From Streptomyces sp. 135 (GTDB taxonomy: Bacteria > Actinomycetota > Actinomycetes > Streptomycetales > Streptomycetaceae), in contig NZ_CP075691.1 in the NCBI RefSeq assembly GCF_020026305.1, forward strand, positions 8,611,415 through 8,675,414: 64,000 bases of DNA, given 5' to 3'. Shown piece after piece: positions 24,267 to 31,838 of the stretch; positions within the stretch are counted from its first letter, which is position 1; every line of letters starts with the position of its first letter. The notes under the pieces were generated by a model. The model was not told where the DNA came from. It did not search any database and saw only the letters and a list, made by a program, of their open reading frames with translations. The position numbers were made by a program, and so were the translations under genes.

Positions 24267-25034
24267 TCAATCCGCGGCGGAGAGTATCCAGGCCAGGATC
24301 ACGAGACCGATGGATGCGGGGGCCAGTACGAGTACACCCAGCAGCGGCAGGAATCCGATGAGGCCTTCGCGAATCTTGCGGCCGGCCTGAAGACGGCCGT
24401 GCGGGCGGGCCAGTTCCGCCCGCAGGTCCAGGCGCTCGGCGGCGCGATCGGAGACGACCACTCCGGCGCCCTGCCGCCGCCTCATGAGCGCGCGGCGGAC
24501 CAGCGCGTCGACGGTCTCGTCGCCGCCTTGGAGTCTGTGCAGGATGACCCGCACGCCGTGCGCGTCCGTCAGGACCAACCGGTCGTCGTTCCGCGTCTGT
24601 CCCGGCACTTCGAGGCGGCCGACCTTGGTGAGCCGGCCGAGGTTGATGGTGCGTCGTCCGGTGAGAGTGCGGGCGGAGAGCAGGTCGCCGTCGTGCGTGC
24701 GGGCGTGCCAGCCCATGTGGGCGTAGAAGGCCACCATCGGACTGACGATCAGCGAGAACATGTTGAGGAAGAGGAACCCCTCACTGATCAGCTCGGCCCG
24801 GCCCAGTACCACTGGGGCGGCGAATGCGAGGAGAGGTATCAGCAGGACGATGAGGTCGACGACCCGCCGACCGGTGCGTCCTTGCCCGGCTGCTGCCTGG
24901 GCGCCCTCGGCGGAGTCCGGTGCGGAGTCCGGGGCGGAGTCCGGGGCGGCGGCACAAGAGTTGAGCGTCAAGGTCGTGACGCTATCGCACCCGGCGCTCC
25001 ACTCCTCGCCGAGGCCGCCTGGCTGTTTCGCCAC
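24267..25034 (-). CDS. Membrane protein of unknown function with PH-like middle domain
   Basis: A 255-residue protein with two hydrophobic segments around residues 60-100 (DLIVLLIPLLAFAAPVVLG; FLFLNMFSLIVSPMVAFYAHMG) and one or two at the C-terminus (IGFLPLLGVLVLAPASIGLVILAWIL). The middle, with DGDLLSARTLTGRRTINLGRLTKVGRLEVPG and LVLTDAHGVRVILHRL, has the strand pattern of bacterial PH domains. The N-terminus contains PDSA repeats. GTG 25034 is the first start, but no good ribosome site is visible, so the N-terminal boundary is uncertain. It follows the winged-helix gene on the same strand. Confidence 0.7.
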   Translation of the reverse strand: MAKQPGGLGEEWSAGCDSVTTLTLNSCAAAPDSAPDSAPDSAEGAQAAAGQGRTGRRVVDLIVLLIPLLAFAAPVVLGRAELISEGFLFLNMFSLIVSPMVAFYAHMGWHARTHDGDLLSARTLTGRRTINLGRLTKVGRLEVPGQTRNDDRLVLTDAHGVRVILHRLQGGDETVDALVRRALMRRRQGAGVVVSDRAAERLDLRAELARPHGRLQAGRKIREGLIGFLPLLGVLVLAPASIGLVILAWILSAAD

Positions 25035-25059
25035 GTTTCTCAGCGACGTCCGTCCGTCG

Positions 25060-25632
25060 TCAGCCGGCGTTGTCCGACTGCGTCAAGGTGTACATGACCG
25101 ACCGCTGCTGCTTGTGACGCTGGACGCGCCCCTTGGCGACCAGGGCCTCCAGTGTGTTCCGAACCACCTGCGGTGACGGATCACGGGTCGGATGCTTCTC
25201 CAGGAGCTCGTCCCGCAATTCCTTTGCCAGGCGCGGTTCCTCATGGCCCTTGAGCAGGGCCATCAGCAGGTCCCCGAGGAGAGGCTCGCGCGACTTCCCC
25301 TTCGCGCCGCCGCTCTTCGCCCTGGTCCCGGCGGGAGCCGACTTGCTCTTGCCCGATGCCGACCGCTGCTTGGGCGCACCGGCCTTGCCGCGATGCTTCG
25401 CTTTCGCGACCACCGGCTCACCCTGCGCCTGCTCCGGGAGCAGCCGCGAGGCGTCCGTGAAACCCTCGTACCGCTCGGCGAGGTCGAGAATGTCCGACAG
25501 CAGGGCTTCCTCCTGCTTCAGCAGCTCGATCTTCTTCGCCAGCTCCTCCTGGCGCCTCCGGTTCGCCTCCAGGTCCGACGCGGCTTGTTCCACGTACCGC
25601 GACCGGAGGGTGGCGGCTGATTGGCTGCTCAC
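25060..25632 (-). CDS. Coiled-coil plus winged-helix protein of unknown function
   Basis: A 190-residue cytoplasmic protein. Residues about 10-65 form a strong coiled coil (LEANRRRQEELAKKIELLKQEEALLSDILDL). A basic low-complexity linker rich in Lys, Ser, Gly and Ala spans about 75-115. The C-terminal ~70 residues look like a winged helix (LLGDLLMALLKGHEEPRLAKELRDELL, VVRNTLEALVAKGRVQRHKQQRSVMYTL). A dimeric DNA-binding regulator is the likely role. GTG 25632 has AAGGAGTG 7 nt upstream. No regulated partner is obvious, although the PH-like membrane gene lies 26 bp downstream. Confidence 0.78.
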   Translation of the reverse strand: MSSQSAATLRSRYVEQAASDLEANRRRQEELAKKIELLKQEEALLSDILDLAERYEGFTDASRLLPEQAQGEPVVAKAKHRGKAGAPKQRSASGKSKSAPAGTRAKSGGAKGKSREPLLGDLLMALLKGHEEPRLAKELRDELLEKHPTRDPSPQVVRNTLEALVAKGRVQRHKQQRSVMYTLTQSDNAG

Positions 25633-26272
25633 AAACGTTCACTCCTTTTGCTATGGACGATGCGCGTGGGATCCAGGCCTGAGGTCCCGCGCGGATGAGT
25701 GCCGACGCCAGATGGCCGTCGACCGTGTTCGCTCATCACCATAGGCGCAAATGTGCCTCTGTATGTAGGCACTGGCGACCTCTCACCCGTTGGGGAAGAA
25801 CGACTTCGTCCGTACGTTTCTACTCCCACGTCTTCGTTCATACGGCGCCTGAGCAACTGGGCGGCGAGGCCGAGGGGGACGGCGCGCGGATCACGGCGGC
25901 GACGCCGAGCACTTCGGCGACCATGAGGTCACCGGCCAGGGAAGGCTCTGCGGAAGGTGGCCGAGCGTGCCGCTGACAGTCTGACGACACCCCGGTCTTC
26001 GACGAACTGGCCACGGCGGCAGCGCTCTTCCGCGCCGTCCGATGCAGTTCGCCGACACGGGCAGGGTGTCGAGGCCTCATACGTGGCTCGGCGGCGGCCT
26101 CACGTGTGAGTGTCCCCGGCCGGTGCGGACCGGAGTGCGTACGGCGTCGTGACCACCGAACCGAGACCACCGGCCCGGCCTGTCCCTGTCCGGCCGGGCC
26201 CGTGGATGGCAGTGCCGCGGTCCATACTCGTGCCGCGGCGCCACCCGGGCACCGCGGTACGAGGGGAGCGAC
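25633..26272. other. 640-bp stretch without a supported gene
   Basis: The 25640-25850 part is less GC-rich and should contain the promoter of the coiled-coil/winged-helix gene. Open frames further right exist on both strands, but their composition (many Arg, Pro and Ser, no motif) and lack of ribosome sites look like shadows. GAGGGGAGC just before 26273 belongs to the next gene. Confidence 0.5.
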
Positions 26273-26851
26273 ATGGCTGAGGTGCTGGTCTTCCACCACG
26301 GGCAGGGGCTGACCGCCGGTGTCCGTGCTTTCGCCGAGCAGTTGCGACGGGCCGGACACACCGTCCACGTCCCGGATCTGTACGAGGGGCAGGTATTCGA
26401 CAGCCTCGCGGAGGGCGCCGCCTATGCCGAGAGCGCCGGGTTCGACACGATCATCGCGCGCGGAGTCGCCGCCGCCGGGGGGTTGCCTGCGGACCTCATC
26501 TATGTCGGCTTCTCGCTCGGCGTCCTGCCGGCGCAGAAGCTGGCCCAGACTCGCCCCGGCGCAAAGGGGGCAGTGCTGCTAGAGGCATGCGTCCCGGCCT
26601 CGGAGTTCGGCGCCGAGTGGCCCCCGGACGTCCCGGTTCAGATTCACGGTATGGACGCGGATCCGTTCTTCGCCGGAGAGGGCGATGTGGACGCCGCCCG
26701 CGCGGTCGTCGCAACGGCGTCGGATGCCGAGCTGTTCCTCTACCCCGGCGACAGGCACCTGTTCACCGACAGCAGCCTGCCGTCCTACGACGAACAGCCC
26801 GCGACGCAGGTCAACCACCGGGTGCTCGGCTTCCTCGACCGCATGAGGTGA
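26273..26851 (+). CDS. Dienelactone hydrolase-family protein
   Basis: A 192-residue minimal alpha/beta hydrolase. It starts AEVLVFHHGQGLTAGVRAFAEQL, has the nucleophile elbow VGFSLGVLPAQ and the catalytic His in YPGDRHLFTDSS, with Asp in HGMDADPFF. Classic dienelactone hydrolases carry Cys as nucleophile (GxCxG); here the position is Ser, so hydrolysis of a different ester is probable. ATG 26273 has GAGGGGAG 5 nt upstream. It is followed 65 bp later by an acetyltransferase gene on the same strand. Confidence 0.88.
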   Translation: MAEVLVFHHGQGLTAGVRAFAEQLRRAGHTVHVPDLYEGQVFDSLAEGAAYAESAGFDTIIARGVAAAGGLPADLIYVGFSLGVLPAQKLAQTRPGAKGAVLLEACVPASEFGAEWPPDVPVQIHGMDADPFFAGEGDVDAARAVVATASDAELFLYPGDRHLFTDSSLPSYDEQPATQVNHRVLGFLDRMR

Positions 26852-26916
26852 ACGCGGGCGCACACCTACGGCAACCCGATCCACGCGTGCTCAGGCCCGC
26901 GTGCAAGGATCCCGGG

Positions 26917-27459
26917 ATGTCGATCGCCGTCCACCCTGTTCAGCAGTTCACCTCACCCGGCGAGGTCACCCCCGCGACGCGGCAGAAGCTCGCCGCCTGC
27001 TGGGTCGAGGTCACCAACACCGGAGGAGCGGCGGGCTTTCCTTTCCCTCCCATCGACGAGACGCATGCGGCTCCCGCCGTCGACGCGATCCTCGGCACCC
27101 TGGCCCCCGCCACCAACCGCCTGCTCACCGCGGTCTCTGACGGCGAGCTGGTCGGCTGGCTCAACATCAGACGCGACGCTTCCGAGCTGATCGCCCATTG
27201 GGGCACGCTCCATCACGTACAGACCCGACCGTCCGTCCGGGGCCTCGGATTCGGGGCTTCTCTCATGAGCGAGGCCCGCAGAATCGCCCGCGACGAGATG
27301 GGTCTGCGGCAGCTTCGCCTCGCAGCGCGGGGCGGTGCGGGTCTCGAGGCCTTCTATGGGCGCCTCGGCTGGCGAGAAGTCGGCCGCTGGCCCGGCGCCC
27401 TCCGCTTGTCCGTGGACGACTACCGCGACGAGGTCCTCATGATCCTCGACCCGCTCTGA
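26917..27459 (+). CDS. GNAT-family N-acetyltransferase
   Basis: A 180-residue single-domain acetyltransferase. The acetyl-CoA-binding motif A is VQTRPSVRGLGFGASLMSEARRIARDEMG (the R-x-x-G-x-G/A loop), preceded by the strand LIAHWGTLHHV and followed by motif B LRLAARGGAGLEAFYGRLGWREVGRW. Substrate unknown. ATG 26917 lies in a weak ribosome context (AAGGATCCCGGG). It may be read through from the dienelactone hydrolase gene. A hairpin after the stop separates it from the convergent P450. Confidence 0.87.
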   Translation: MSIAVHPVQQFTSPGEVTPATRQKLAACWVEVTNTGGAAGFPFPPIDETHAAPAVDAILGTLAPATNRLLTAVSDGELVGWLNIRRDASELIAHWGTLHHVQTRPSVRGLGFGASLMSEARRIARDEMGLRQLRLAARGGAGLEAFYGRLGWREVGRWPGALRLSVDDYRDEVLMILDPL

Positions 27460-27505
27460 GCCACACCTCTCCTTCTTTTACCGGTACCTCAAAAAGGGTC
27501 GGCGG

Positions 27506-27526
27506 GGCGGCCTGAGACCGGCCGCC
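27506..27526. terminator. Hairpin between convergent acetyltransferase and P450 genes
   Basis: Perfect 7-bp arms GGCGGCC/GGCCGCC with a 7-nt loop, directly between the two stops (27459 and 27528). It is positioned to terminate both transcripts. Confidence 0.6.
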
Positions 27527-27527
27527 G

Positions 27528-28760
27528 TCAGCCGACGCGGTAGCGCACCGGAAGGGACAGCACGCCACGGATGATGCCGGAACCGATCCATTCGAGCGAG
27601 TCCAGCGGGACGGCCAGTTCCAGTTCGCGGACGCGGGACAACAGGATGCGCAGGGCGATGGCCGTCTCCAGCCGGGCGAGCGGCGCGCCCAGGCAGTAGT
27701 GGATGCCGTGCCCGAAGGCCAGGTGACGGGCGCCCGGCCGGGTCACGTCGAGGACCGCCGGGGCGTCGCCGTCCAGCTGCGGCGCGTCCTGCCCGGCCGA
27801 GCCGAGAGCGACGGAGATCATGCTGCCGCGAGGGATCGACACCCCGCCCAGTTCGAGGTCCCGCGCCGCGTAGCGACTCGTCGAGCGCTCTACGGAGGTG
27901 TCGTGGTGCAGGAACTCCTCCACCGCTCCGGGCAGCAGCTCGGGCCGCTCGCGCAACAGCCGCAGCTGATCCGGGTGTTGAAGCAGAGCCAGTACGGAGT
28001 TGCCCAGGAGGTTCACCGTGCTCTCATGGCCCGCGACGACCAGCATCATGGCCGTGCCGACCAACTCCTCCTCGGAGAGCCGGCCATCCTCCTGATCGCG
28101 TACGGCGACCAGAGCGGACAGCAGGTCGTCCTGAGGGCGGCGGCGTTTGTCCGCGACCAGCTCGGCCAGCAGCCCGTGCAGAGCGGCCAGGGCCGGACGG
28201 TGCTCGGGGGAGGCCACCTGGAGCGCCTGTCCCGACCAGCGGCTGAAGTCCCGCTGGTGCTGCTGCGGAATGCCGAGGAGTTCGGCGATGACGGTGGCGG
28301 GCAGCGGGGCGTCGAACGCCTCGACGAGGTCGAGTTCACCCGACGGCGGCATCGCGTCGATCAGGTCGTGGGCGATCTGCTCGATGCGCGGTGCCATGTC
28401 GGCCGTACGACGTGGGGTGAAGGCGGCCGCCGCCAGACGGCGCAGACGGGTGTGCTCGGGCGGGTCGGCCTCCATCATCTGGGCGCCGAGTCCGACCGAG
28501 GGCCGATGGAGGACGTAGCCGGCGGCGGCCAGGGCCTCGGCGGCGGGCGTGGAGTCCTTGAGCAGGGCGGGATGCGTCAACGCCACCCGGGCCAGCTCGT
28601 ATCCGACGACCACCCAGCCCTTCAGCCCGAGGTGGAACTCCGCCGGATGGATGGGGCCGAGCTCCCGGAGCCGGGCGTACCGCGCGGGCGCCTCAGCCTT
28701 GAAGGCGGGGTCGATGACTACCCTGCCGTCCTGATACGGGCAGTGCTCGTGCGAGCTCAT
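27528..28760 (-). CDS. Cytochrome P450 with a substituted K-helix ExxR motif
   Basis: A 410-residue soluble bacterial P450. The I-helix oxygen-activation motif is LVVAGHESTVNL, the haem-binding loop is FGHGIHYCLGAPLARLE with the axial cysteine, and the C-helix MEADPPEHTRLRRL is normal. In the K-helix, where actinobacterial P450s read EELLR, this protein reads AVEEFLHHDTSV, so the otherwise near-invariant ExxR arginine is a histidine. Electron donors would be ferredoxin and reductase elsewhere; no ferredoxin gene is adjacent. The start at 28760 matches the family N-terminus; an upstream in-frame start would add 50 Arg/Pro-rich residues. Substrate unknown. Confidence 0.92.
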   Translation of the reverse strand: MSSHEHCPYQDGRVVIDPAFKAEAPARYARLRELGPIHPAEFHLGLKGWVVVGYELARVALTHPALLKDSTPAAEALAAAGYVLHRPSVGLGAQMMEADPPEHTRLRRLAAAAFTPRRTADMAPRIEQIAHDLIDAMPPSGELDLVEAFDAPLPATVIAELLGIPQQHQRDFSRWSGQALQVASPEHRPALAALHGLLAELVADKRRRPQDDLLSALVAVRDQEDGRLSEEELVGTAMMLVVAGHESTVNLLGNSVLALLQHPDQLRLLRERPELLPGAVEEFLHHDTSVERSTSRYAARDLELGGVSIPRGSMISVALGSAGQDAPQLDGDAPAVLDVTRPGARHLAFGHGIHYCLGAPLARLETAIALRILLSRVRELELAVPLDSLEWIGSGIIRGVLSLPVRYRVG

Positions 28761-28970
28761 GGCGCGTCTCCCGGGTCGGCCGTGCGGTGGTGTCCGGCCC
28801 ATGCCCGGACGCCACAACGGACGGCGATCGTACTGCCGTTGTGGTGAGGACGGTTCGCGCCCGCTTGTGGGTTCAGCACGGTCGGTCTGCGAGCGCTCGC
28901 TCGCACTCATTCGGGGTGGCCCGAGCGCCTCGGCTCTCGCCCGCGCATCAGCACCCGGGGTCCGCTCGGA

Positions 28971-29423
28971 TCAGTCGGTGGGCAGCTTGTGGACGGTGGT
29001 GTCGTCGGGGTCGAGCTGTCGCCCGTCCGCGGACAGCACTTCCAGGGGGCGGAGGCGCTGTCCCCGCCGGCGGTCGACCAACTCCGAGTGCGGCTCGCCG
29101 GGAGCGAAGAAGTTCTGCTCGCCCCACTGTCGCAGCGCCACGATGACGGGGAAGAGCGCCTTGCCCTTCGCGGTCAGTACGTACTCGCGATAGGCGCTGC
29201 CGTCCGAGGCGGGGACGGATTCGAGCACACCGCCGGCGACAAGGGTGCGCAGCCGGGCGGTGAGGATGTTCTTCGCCACGCCAAGGCTCCGCTGGAACTC
29301 CCCGAAGCGCCGGCTTCCGTCGAAGGCGTCCCGCACGATCAACAGGGACCACCAGTCGCCGATCGCGTCCACCGACCGGGCGACGGGACATTCGCTGTCG
29401 TCGAAGCGCGTCCTGGTCACCAT
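28971..29423 (-). CDS. HxlR-family transcriptional regulator
   Basis: A 150-residue MarR-like winged-helix regulator. Characteristic features: CPVARSVDAIGDWWSLLIVRDAFDGSRRFGEFQRSLG, the recognition helix KNILTARLRTLVAGGVLESV, and the wing SAYREYVLTAKGKALFPVIVAL. A cysteine at about residue 13 (SECPVA) is the position used for redox or electrophile sensing in several HxlR proteins. GAGGGAAG precedes ATG 29423. It is divergent from an MFS gene across a 99-bp gap that contains two palindromic sites, so it most likely represses that exporter and itself. Confidence 0.92.
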   Translation of the reverse strand: MVTRTRFDDSECPVARSVDAIGDWWSLLIVRDAFDGSRRFGEFQRSLGVAKNILTARLRTLVAGGVLESVPASDGSAYREYVLTAKGKALFPVIVALRQWGEQNFFAPGEPHSELVDRRRGQRLRPLEVLSADGRQLDPDDTTVHKLPTD

Positions 29424-29443
29424 GGCTTCCCTCACTCCCAACA

Positions 29444-29503
29444 TTGGTTGCAACATGCTACCAAAAAAGTTACCGTCACCGCAGTGGTAGCAAGATGAAA
29501 CCA
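29444..29503. promoter_or_regulatory. Divergent control region with two HxlR-type operators
   Basis: Site 1 (29444-29464) reads TTGGT-T-GCA-ACA-TGC-T-ACCAA, a near-perfect 21-bp palindrome. Site 2 (29485-29503) shares TGGT...ACCA ends and CA/TG inner bases. The centres are about 40 bp apart, near four helical turns, between the HxlR and MFS starts. The region is strikingly AT-rich for this genome. Confidence 0.75.
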
Positions 29504-29522
29504 GAAGTGCGGAGGAGGGCTG

Positions 29523-30887
29523 ATGTCCGGCAACGGCGAGGCTGCAACAGGACGGACGGGACGGACGGGACGGACAGGGCGGACAGGAGAGACGGGACGG
29601 ACAGGAGAGACGGGACGGAGAGGGCAGACAGGGCGGACAGGGCGGACCAGGGGCGACGTCCGCAGCGAAGAGAGTGCCGCGTCGTCAGCCCTGACCCGTG
29701 GTGTCGTCATCCTGTTCGCCGTCGCCTGCGGGGCCGCGGTGGCGAACGTCTACTTCTCCCAGCCGCTCCTGGTGACCATGGGCCACGACCTCGCCATGAG
29801 CCCGGCACTCGTCGGCAGCGTGGTCACCCTTACGCATGTCGGATACGGGCTGGGCCTCTTCTTCCTCGTACCGCTGGGCGACATGGCCGACCGCAGACGG
29901 CTCGTCGTCGCCCAATTGCTGCTCCTGGTGGTGGCGTTGACCGTCGTAGCCACCGCCCACACGGCGGCGATCCTGCTCGTGGGCATGGCCGCGACCGGGC
30001 TTCTCGCGGTCGTCACGCAGACGTTGGTGGCCTTCGCGGCCTCGCTCGCCCCTCCCGCCGGGCGCGGACGGGTCGTCGGTCTGGTCACCAGCGGCGTGGT
30101 CATCGGAATCCTGCTCGCCCGTACCGCATCAGGGCTCATGGCGGATCTCGCTGGCTGGCGTTCCGTCTACCTCGCCTCGGCCACGCTCACCGCTCTGCTC
30201 GCCCTGGTCCTGTACCGCGTACTGCCACACCGCACCGACGCTTCACCGGCCACCCTGCGCTACGGACAGCTCCTGCGCTCCACTCTCACTCTCTTCGCAC
30301 GGGAACGACTGCTGCGGCTCCGGGCCGCGTTCGGACTGCTGATCTTCGCTGCTTTCAGCACCCTGTGGAGCAGCGTCGCGCTGCCGCTCAGTGAGGCCCC
30401 GTACTCCCTGTCCCACAGCGAGATCGGAGCGCTGGGTCTGATCGGTGTCGTCGGCGCGCTGGCCGCGACCCTGGCGGGCCGCCTGAACGACCGCGGGCAT
30501 TCCCGGCGGACCACCGGCATCGCCCTGGCGCTGCTCGCCGCCTCGTGGCTGCCCTTGGCGTTCACCCGCAGCTCGCTCTGGGCGCTGTTCGTCGGGGTGA
30601 TCCTTCTCGACCTCGCCGTGCAGGCGGTCCATGTCACCAACCAGACCCTGATCTACGCGCTGCACCCGGACGCGGGCAGCCGGCTGATCGGCGGATACAT
30701 GGTCTTCTACTCGCTCGGCAGCGCCACCGGCGCCATCGCCGCGACCTCCCTCTACGCGGTGGCCGGTTGGGGCGCCGTCTGCGTGCTGGGCGCCGCGTTC
30801 AGCTGTCTGGGCCTCGCGTTGTGGGCGTACACGCGGCATGACATCCCGGACGCCGGCGTCGAAATACCCTCCGGCAGCGGGAGTTGA
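29523..30887 (+). CDS. MFS transporter with collagen-like N-terminal tail
   Basis: A 454-residue major facilitator protein of the DHA1/YnfM-like kind with about 12 membrane spans from residue 58 on (GVVILFAVACGAAVANVYFSQPLL). The loop 2-3 signature is GLFFLVPLGDMADRRRLV. Before the first span lies a 33-residue run of eleven Gly-Xaa-Thr/Arg triplets (residues 10-42), hydrophilic and basic, which is unusual for a transporter and is predicted cytoplasmic. ATG 29523 has GGAGGAGG about 5 nt upstream, so the tail is translated. Control by the divergent HxlR regulator is likely, suggesting efflux of an electrophile or drug. Confidence 0.9.
   Translation: MSGNGEAATGRTGRTGRTGRTGETGRTGETGRRGQTGRTGRTRGDVRSEESAASSALTRGVVILFAVACGAAVANVYFSQPLLVTMGHDLAMSPALVGSVVTLTHVGYGLGLFFLVPLGDMADRRRLVVAQLLLLVVALTVVATAHTAAILLVGMAATGLLAVVTQTLVAFAASLAPPAGRGRVVGLVTSGVVIGILLARTASGLMADLAGWRSVYLASATLTALLALVLYRVLPHRTDASPATLRYGQLLRSTLTLFARERLLRLRAAFGLLIFAAFSTLWSSVALPLSEAPYSLSHSEIGALGLIGVVGALAATLAGRLNDRGHSRRTTGIALALLAASWLPLAFTRSSLWALFVGVILLDLAVQAVHVTNQTLIYALHPDAGSRLIGGYMVFYSLGSATGAIAATSLYAVAGWGAVCVLGAAFSCLGLALWAYTRHDIPDAGVEIPSGSGS
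29550..29648 (+). repeat. 99-bp GC-rich tandem repeat encoding Gly-Xaa-Thr triplets
   Basis: Imperfect 9-bp units of the type GGACGGACG/GGGCGGACA, eleven codon triplets long, with Arg, Glu or Gln in the middle position. The units are nearly identical in DNA as well as protein, so they arose by recent slippage or duplication. The length is a multiple of nine, so unit gain or loss would keep the frame. Confidence 0.85.
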
Positions 30888-30943
30888 GCGTAAGCCCTCG
30901 CGGTTGGAGTCGAACCCTGGCTGACCACGGCGACAGCGCCGGG

Positions 30944-31627
30944 TCAACCGGCCGACTGCCGACGCGCGGTGATCCCGGACAGGATGAGGTCGATGCCGGC
31001 GAGGAACTCCTCCCGGTCGTCGTGCTCGCGCAGTTGACCGGCGACGCTCCGGGTGAACGCGTACTCGTCGGGGTCGAGTTCCGCCCATGCGGCCGCCACG
31101 GAGTCGAGGAACTCGGTCCGGTCCGTGTCCCGCTGGAGCGCCCGGGTGTTGGCGGCGTTCTGGCCCGCCACTCCGAGGATGTAGCTCATCAACGCGGACG
31201 CGGCGGTGAATTGGGCGGCCGCGGGCACGCCGAGCGCCTGGATCTGGCGTCCGATGCGTTCGAAGACTCGCAGCATCGGTGACTGCGACGGGGTGCGGGC
31301 GAGCTGTGTACCGACCCAGGGGTGGGTATCGATGGCATCGAACACGCCGAGTGCCAAGGCGCGGATCGCTTCCTGCGGCGTCGCGTCGGTGTCGTCACCG
31401 GGGATGGTGGTGGTCATGACGGCGTCGATGGCGGCGCCGAGGAGTTCGCTCCTGCCCGTGATGTGCCAGTAGATCGCTCCGGGGCCGGTGGCGAGGTGCT
31501 TGGCCAGGGCGCGGAAGGTGAGTCCGCCCTCGCCCGCCGTGTCGAGGAGTTCCACGGCGGCGCTGACGATGCGCTCCCGTGAGAGCGGTTCCTGTCGTCG
31601 TTCGGGACGGCTCGGGCTGGTTGCCAT
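30944..31627 (-). CDS. TetR-family repressor of the TetX-like monooxygenase
   Basis: A 227-residue regulator. The N-terminal helix-turn-helix covers about residues 17-65 (RERIVSAAVELLDTAGEGGLTFRALAKHLATGPGAIYWHITGRSELL). The C-terminal ligand domain is of the tetracycline-repressor type (VFDAIDTHPWVGTQLAR; SALMSYILGVAGQNAANTRAL). It is divergent from the FAD monooxygenase at 31839, and the gap carries three copies of a GGAACG(C/G)CGTTCC palindrome, the first only 19 bp from its own start. Autorepression plus control of the monooxygenase is therefore well supported. Confidence 0.93.
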   Translation of the reverse strand: MATSPSRPERRQEPLSRERIVSAAVELLDTAGEGGLTFRALAKHLATGPGAIYWHITGRSELLGAAIDAVMTTTIPGDDTDATPQEAIRALALGVFDAIDTHPWVGTQLARTPSQSPMLRVFERIGRQIQALGVPAAAQFTAASALMSYILGVAGQNAANTRALQRDTDRTEFLDSVAAAWAELDPDEYAFTRSVAGQLREHDDREEFLAGIDLILSGITARRQSAG

Positions 31628-31646
31628 GCCTTCACTTTAGACGCTG

Positions 31647-31715
31647 TGGAACGCCGTTCCATCTTGACAATCTCTGGAACGCCGTTCCAGTGTGGTGTCT
31701 GGAACGGCGTTCCAG
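31647..31715. promoter_or_regulatory. Three TetR operators (palindrome TGGAACGSCGTTCCA) with embedded promoter
   Basis: Perfect palindromes at 31647-31661, 31674-31690 and 31699-31715; the last two extend to 17 bp (CTGGAACG...CGTTCCAG). Centres are 28 and 25 bp apart. A TTGACA hexamer at 31664-31669, between sites 1 and 2, can serve as -35 for the monooxygenase with its -10 under site 2. Confidence 0.88.
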
Positions 31716-31738
31716 GCGGGTGTCCTGCTGAGCGATCC

Positions 31739-31787
31739 GGTGCCCGGTGCCCGGTGCCCGGTGCCCGGTGCCCGGTGCCCGGTGCCC
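31739..31787. repeat. Seven perfect tandem copies of GGTGCCC in the monooxygenase leader
   Basis: 49 bp consisting only of the 7-bp unit, located 24 bp after the last operator and 51 bp before the ATG. Seven is not a multiple of three, and the array lies in the untranslated leader; copy-number change would alter leader length or structure, not the protein. Confidence 0.9.
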
Positions 31788-31838
31788 TGAGGCTGCTCCG
31801 TGTTCGCCCACCGGTCCGCGATCAGAAAGGAAAAGACC

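Noticed and set aside
25838..26368. Minus-strand open frame of 176 codons in the 25.6-26.3 kb gap
   Set aside because: It overlaps the dienelactone hydrolase start region, has no ribosome site and no recognisable sequence.
30903..30926. Minus-strand GGTTCGACTCC resembling a tRNA T-arm
   Set aside because: Only the 11-mer fits. There is no acceptor, D- or anticodon arm on either side, and the neighbouring TetR gene begins too close. Possibly a chance match or an old attachment-site scrap.
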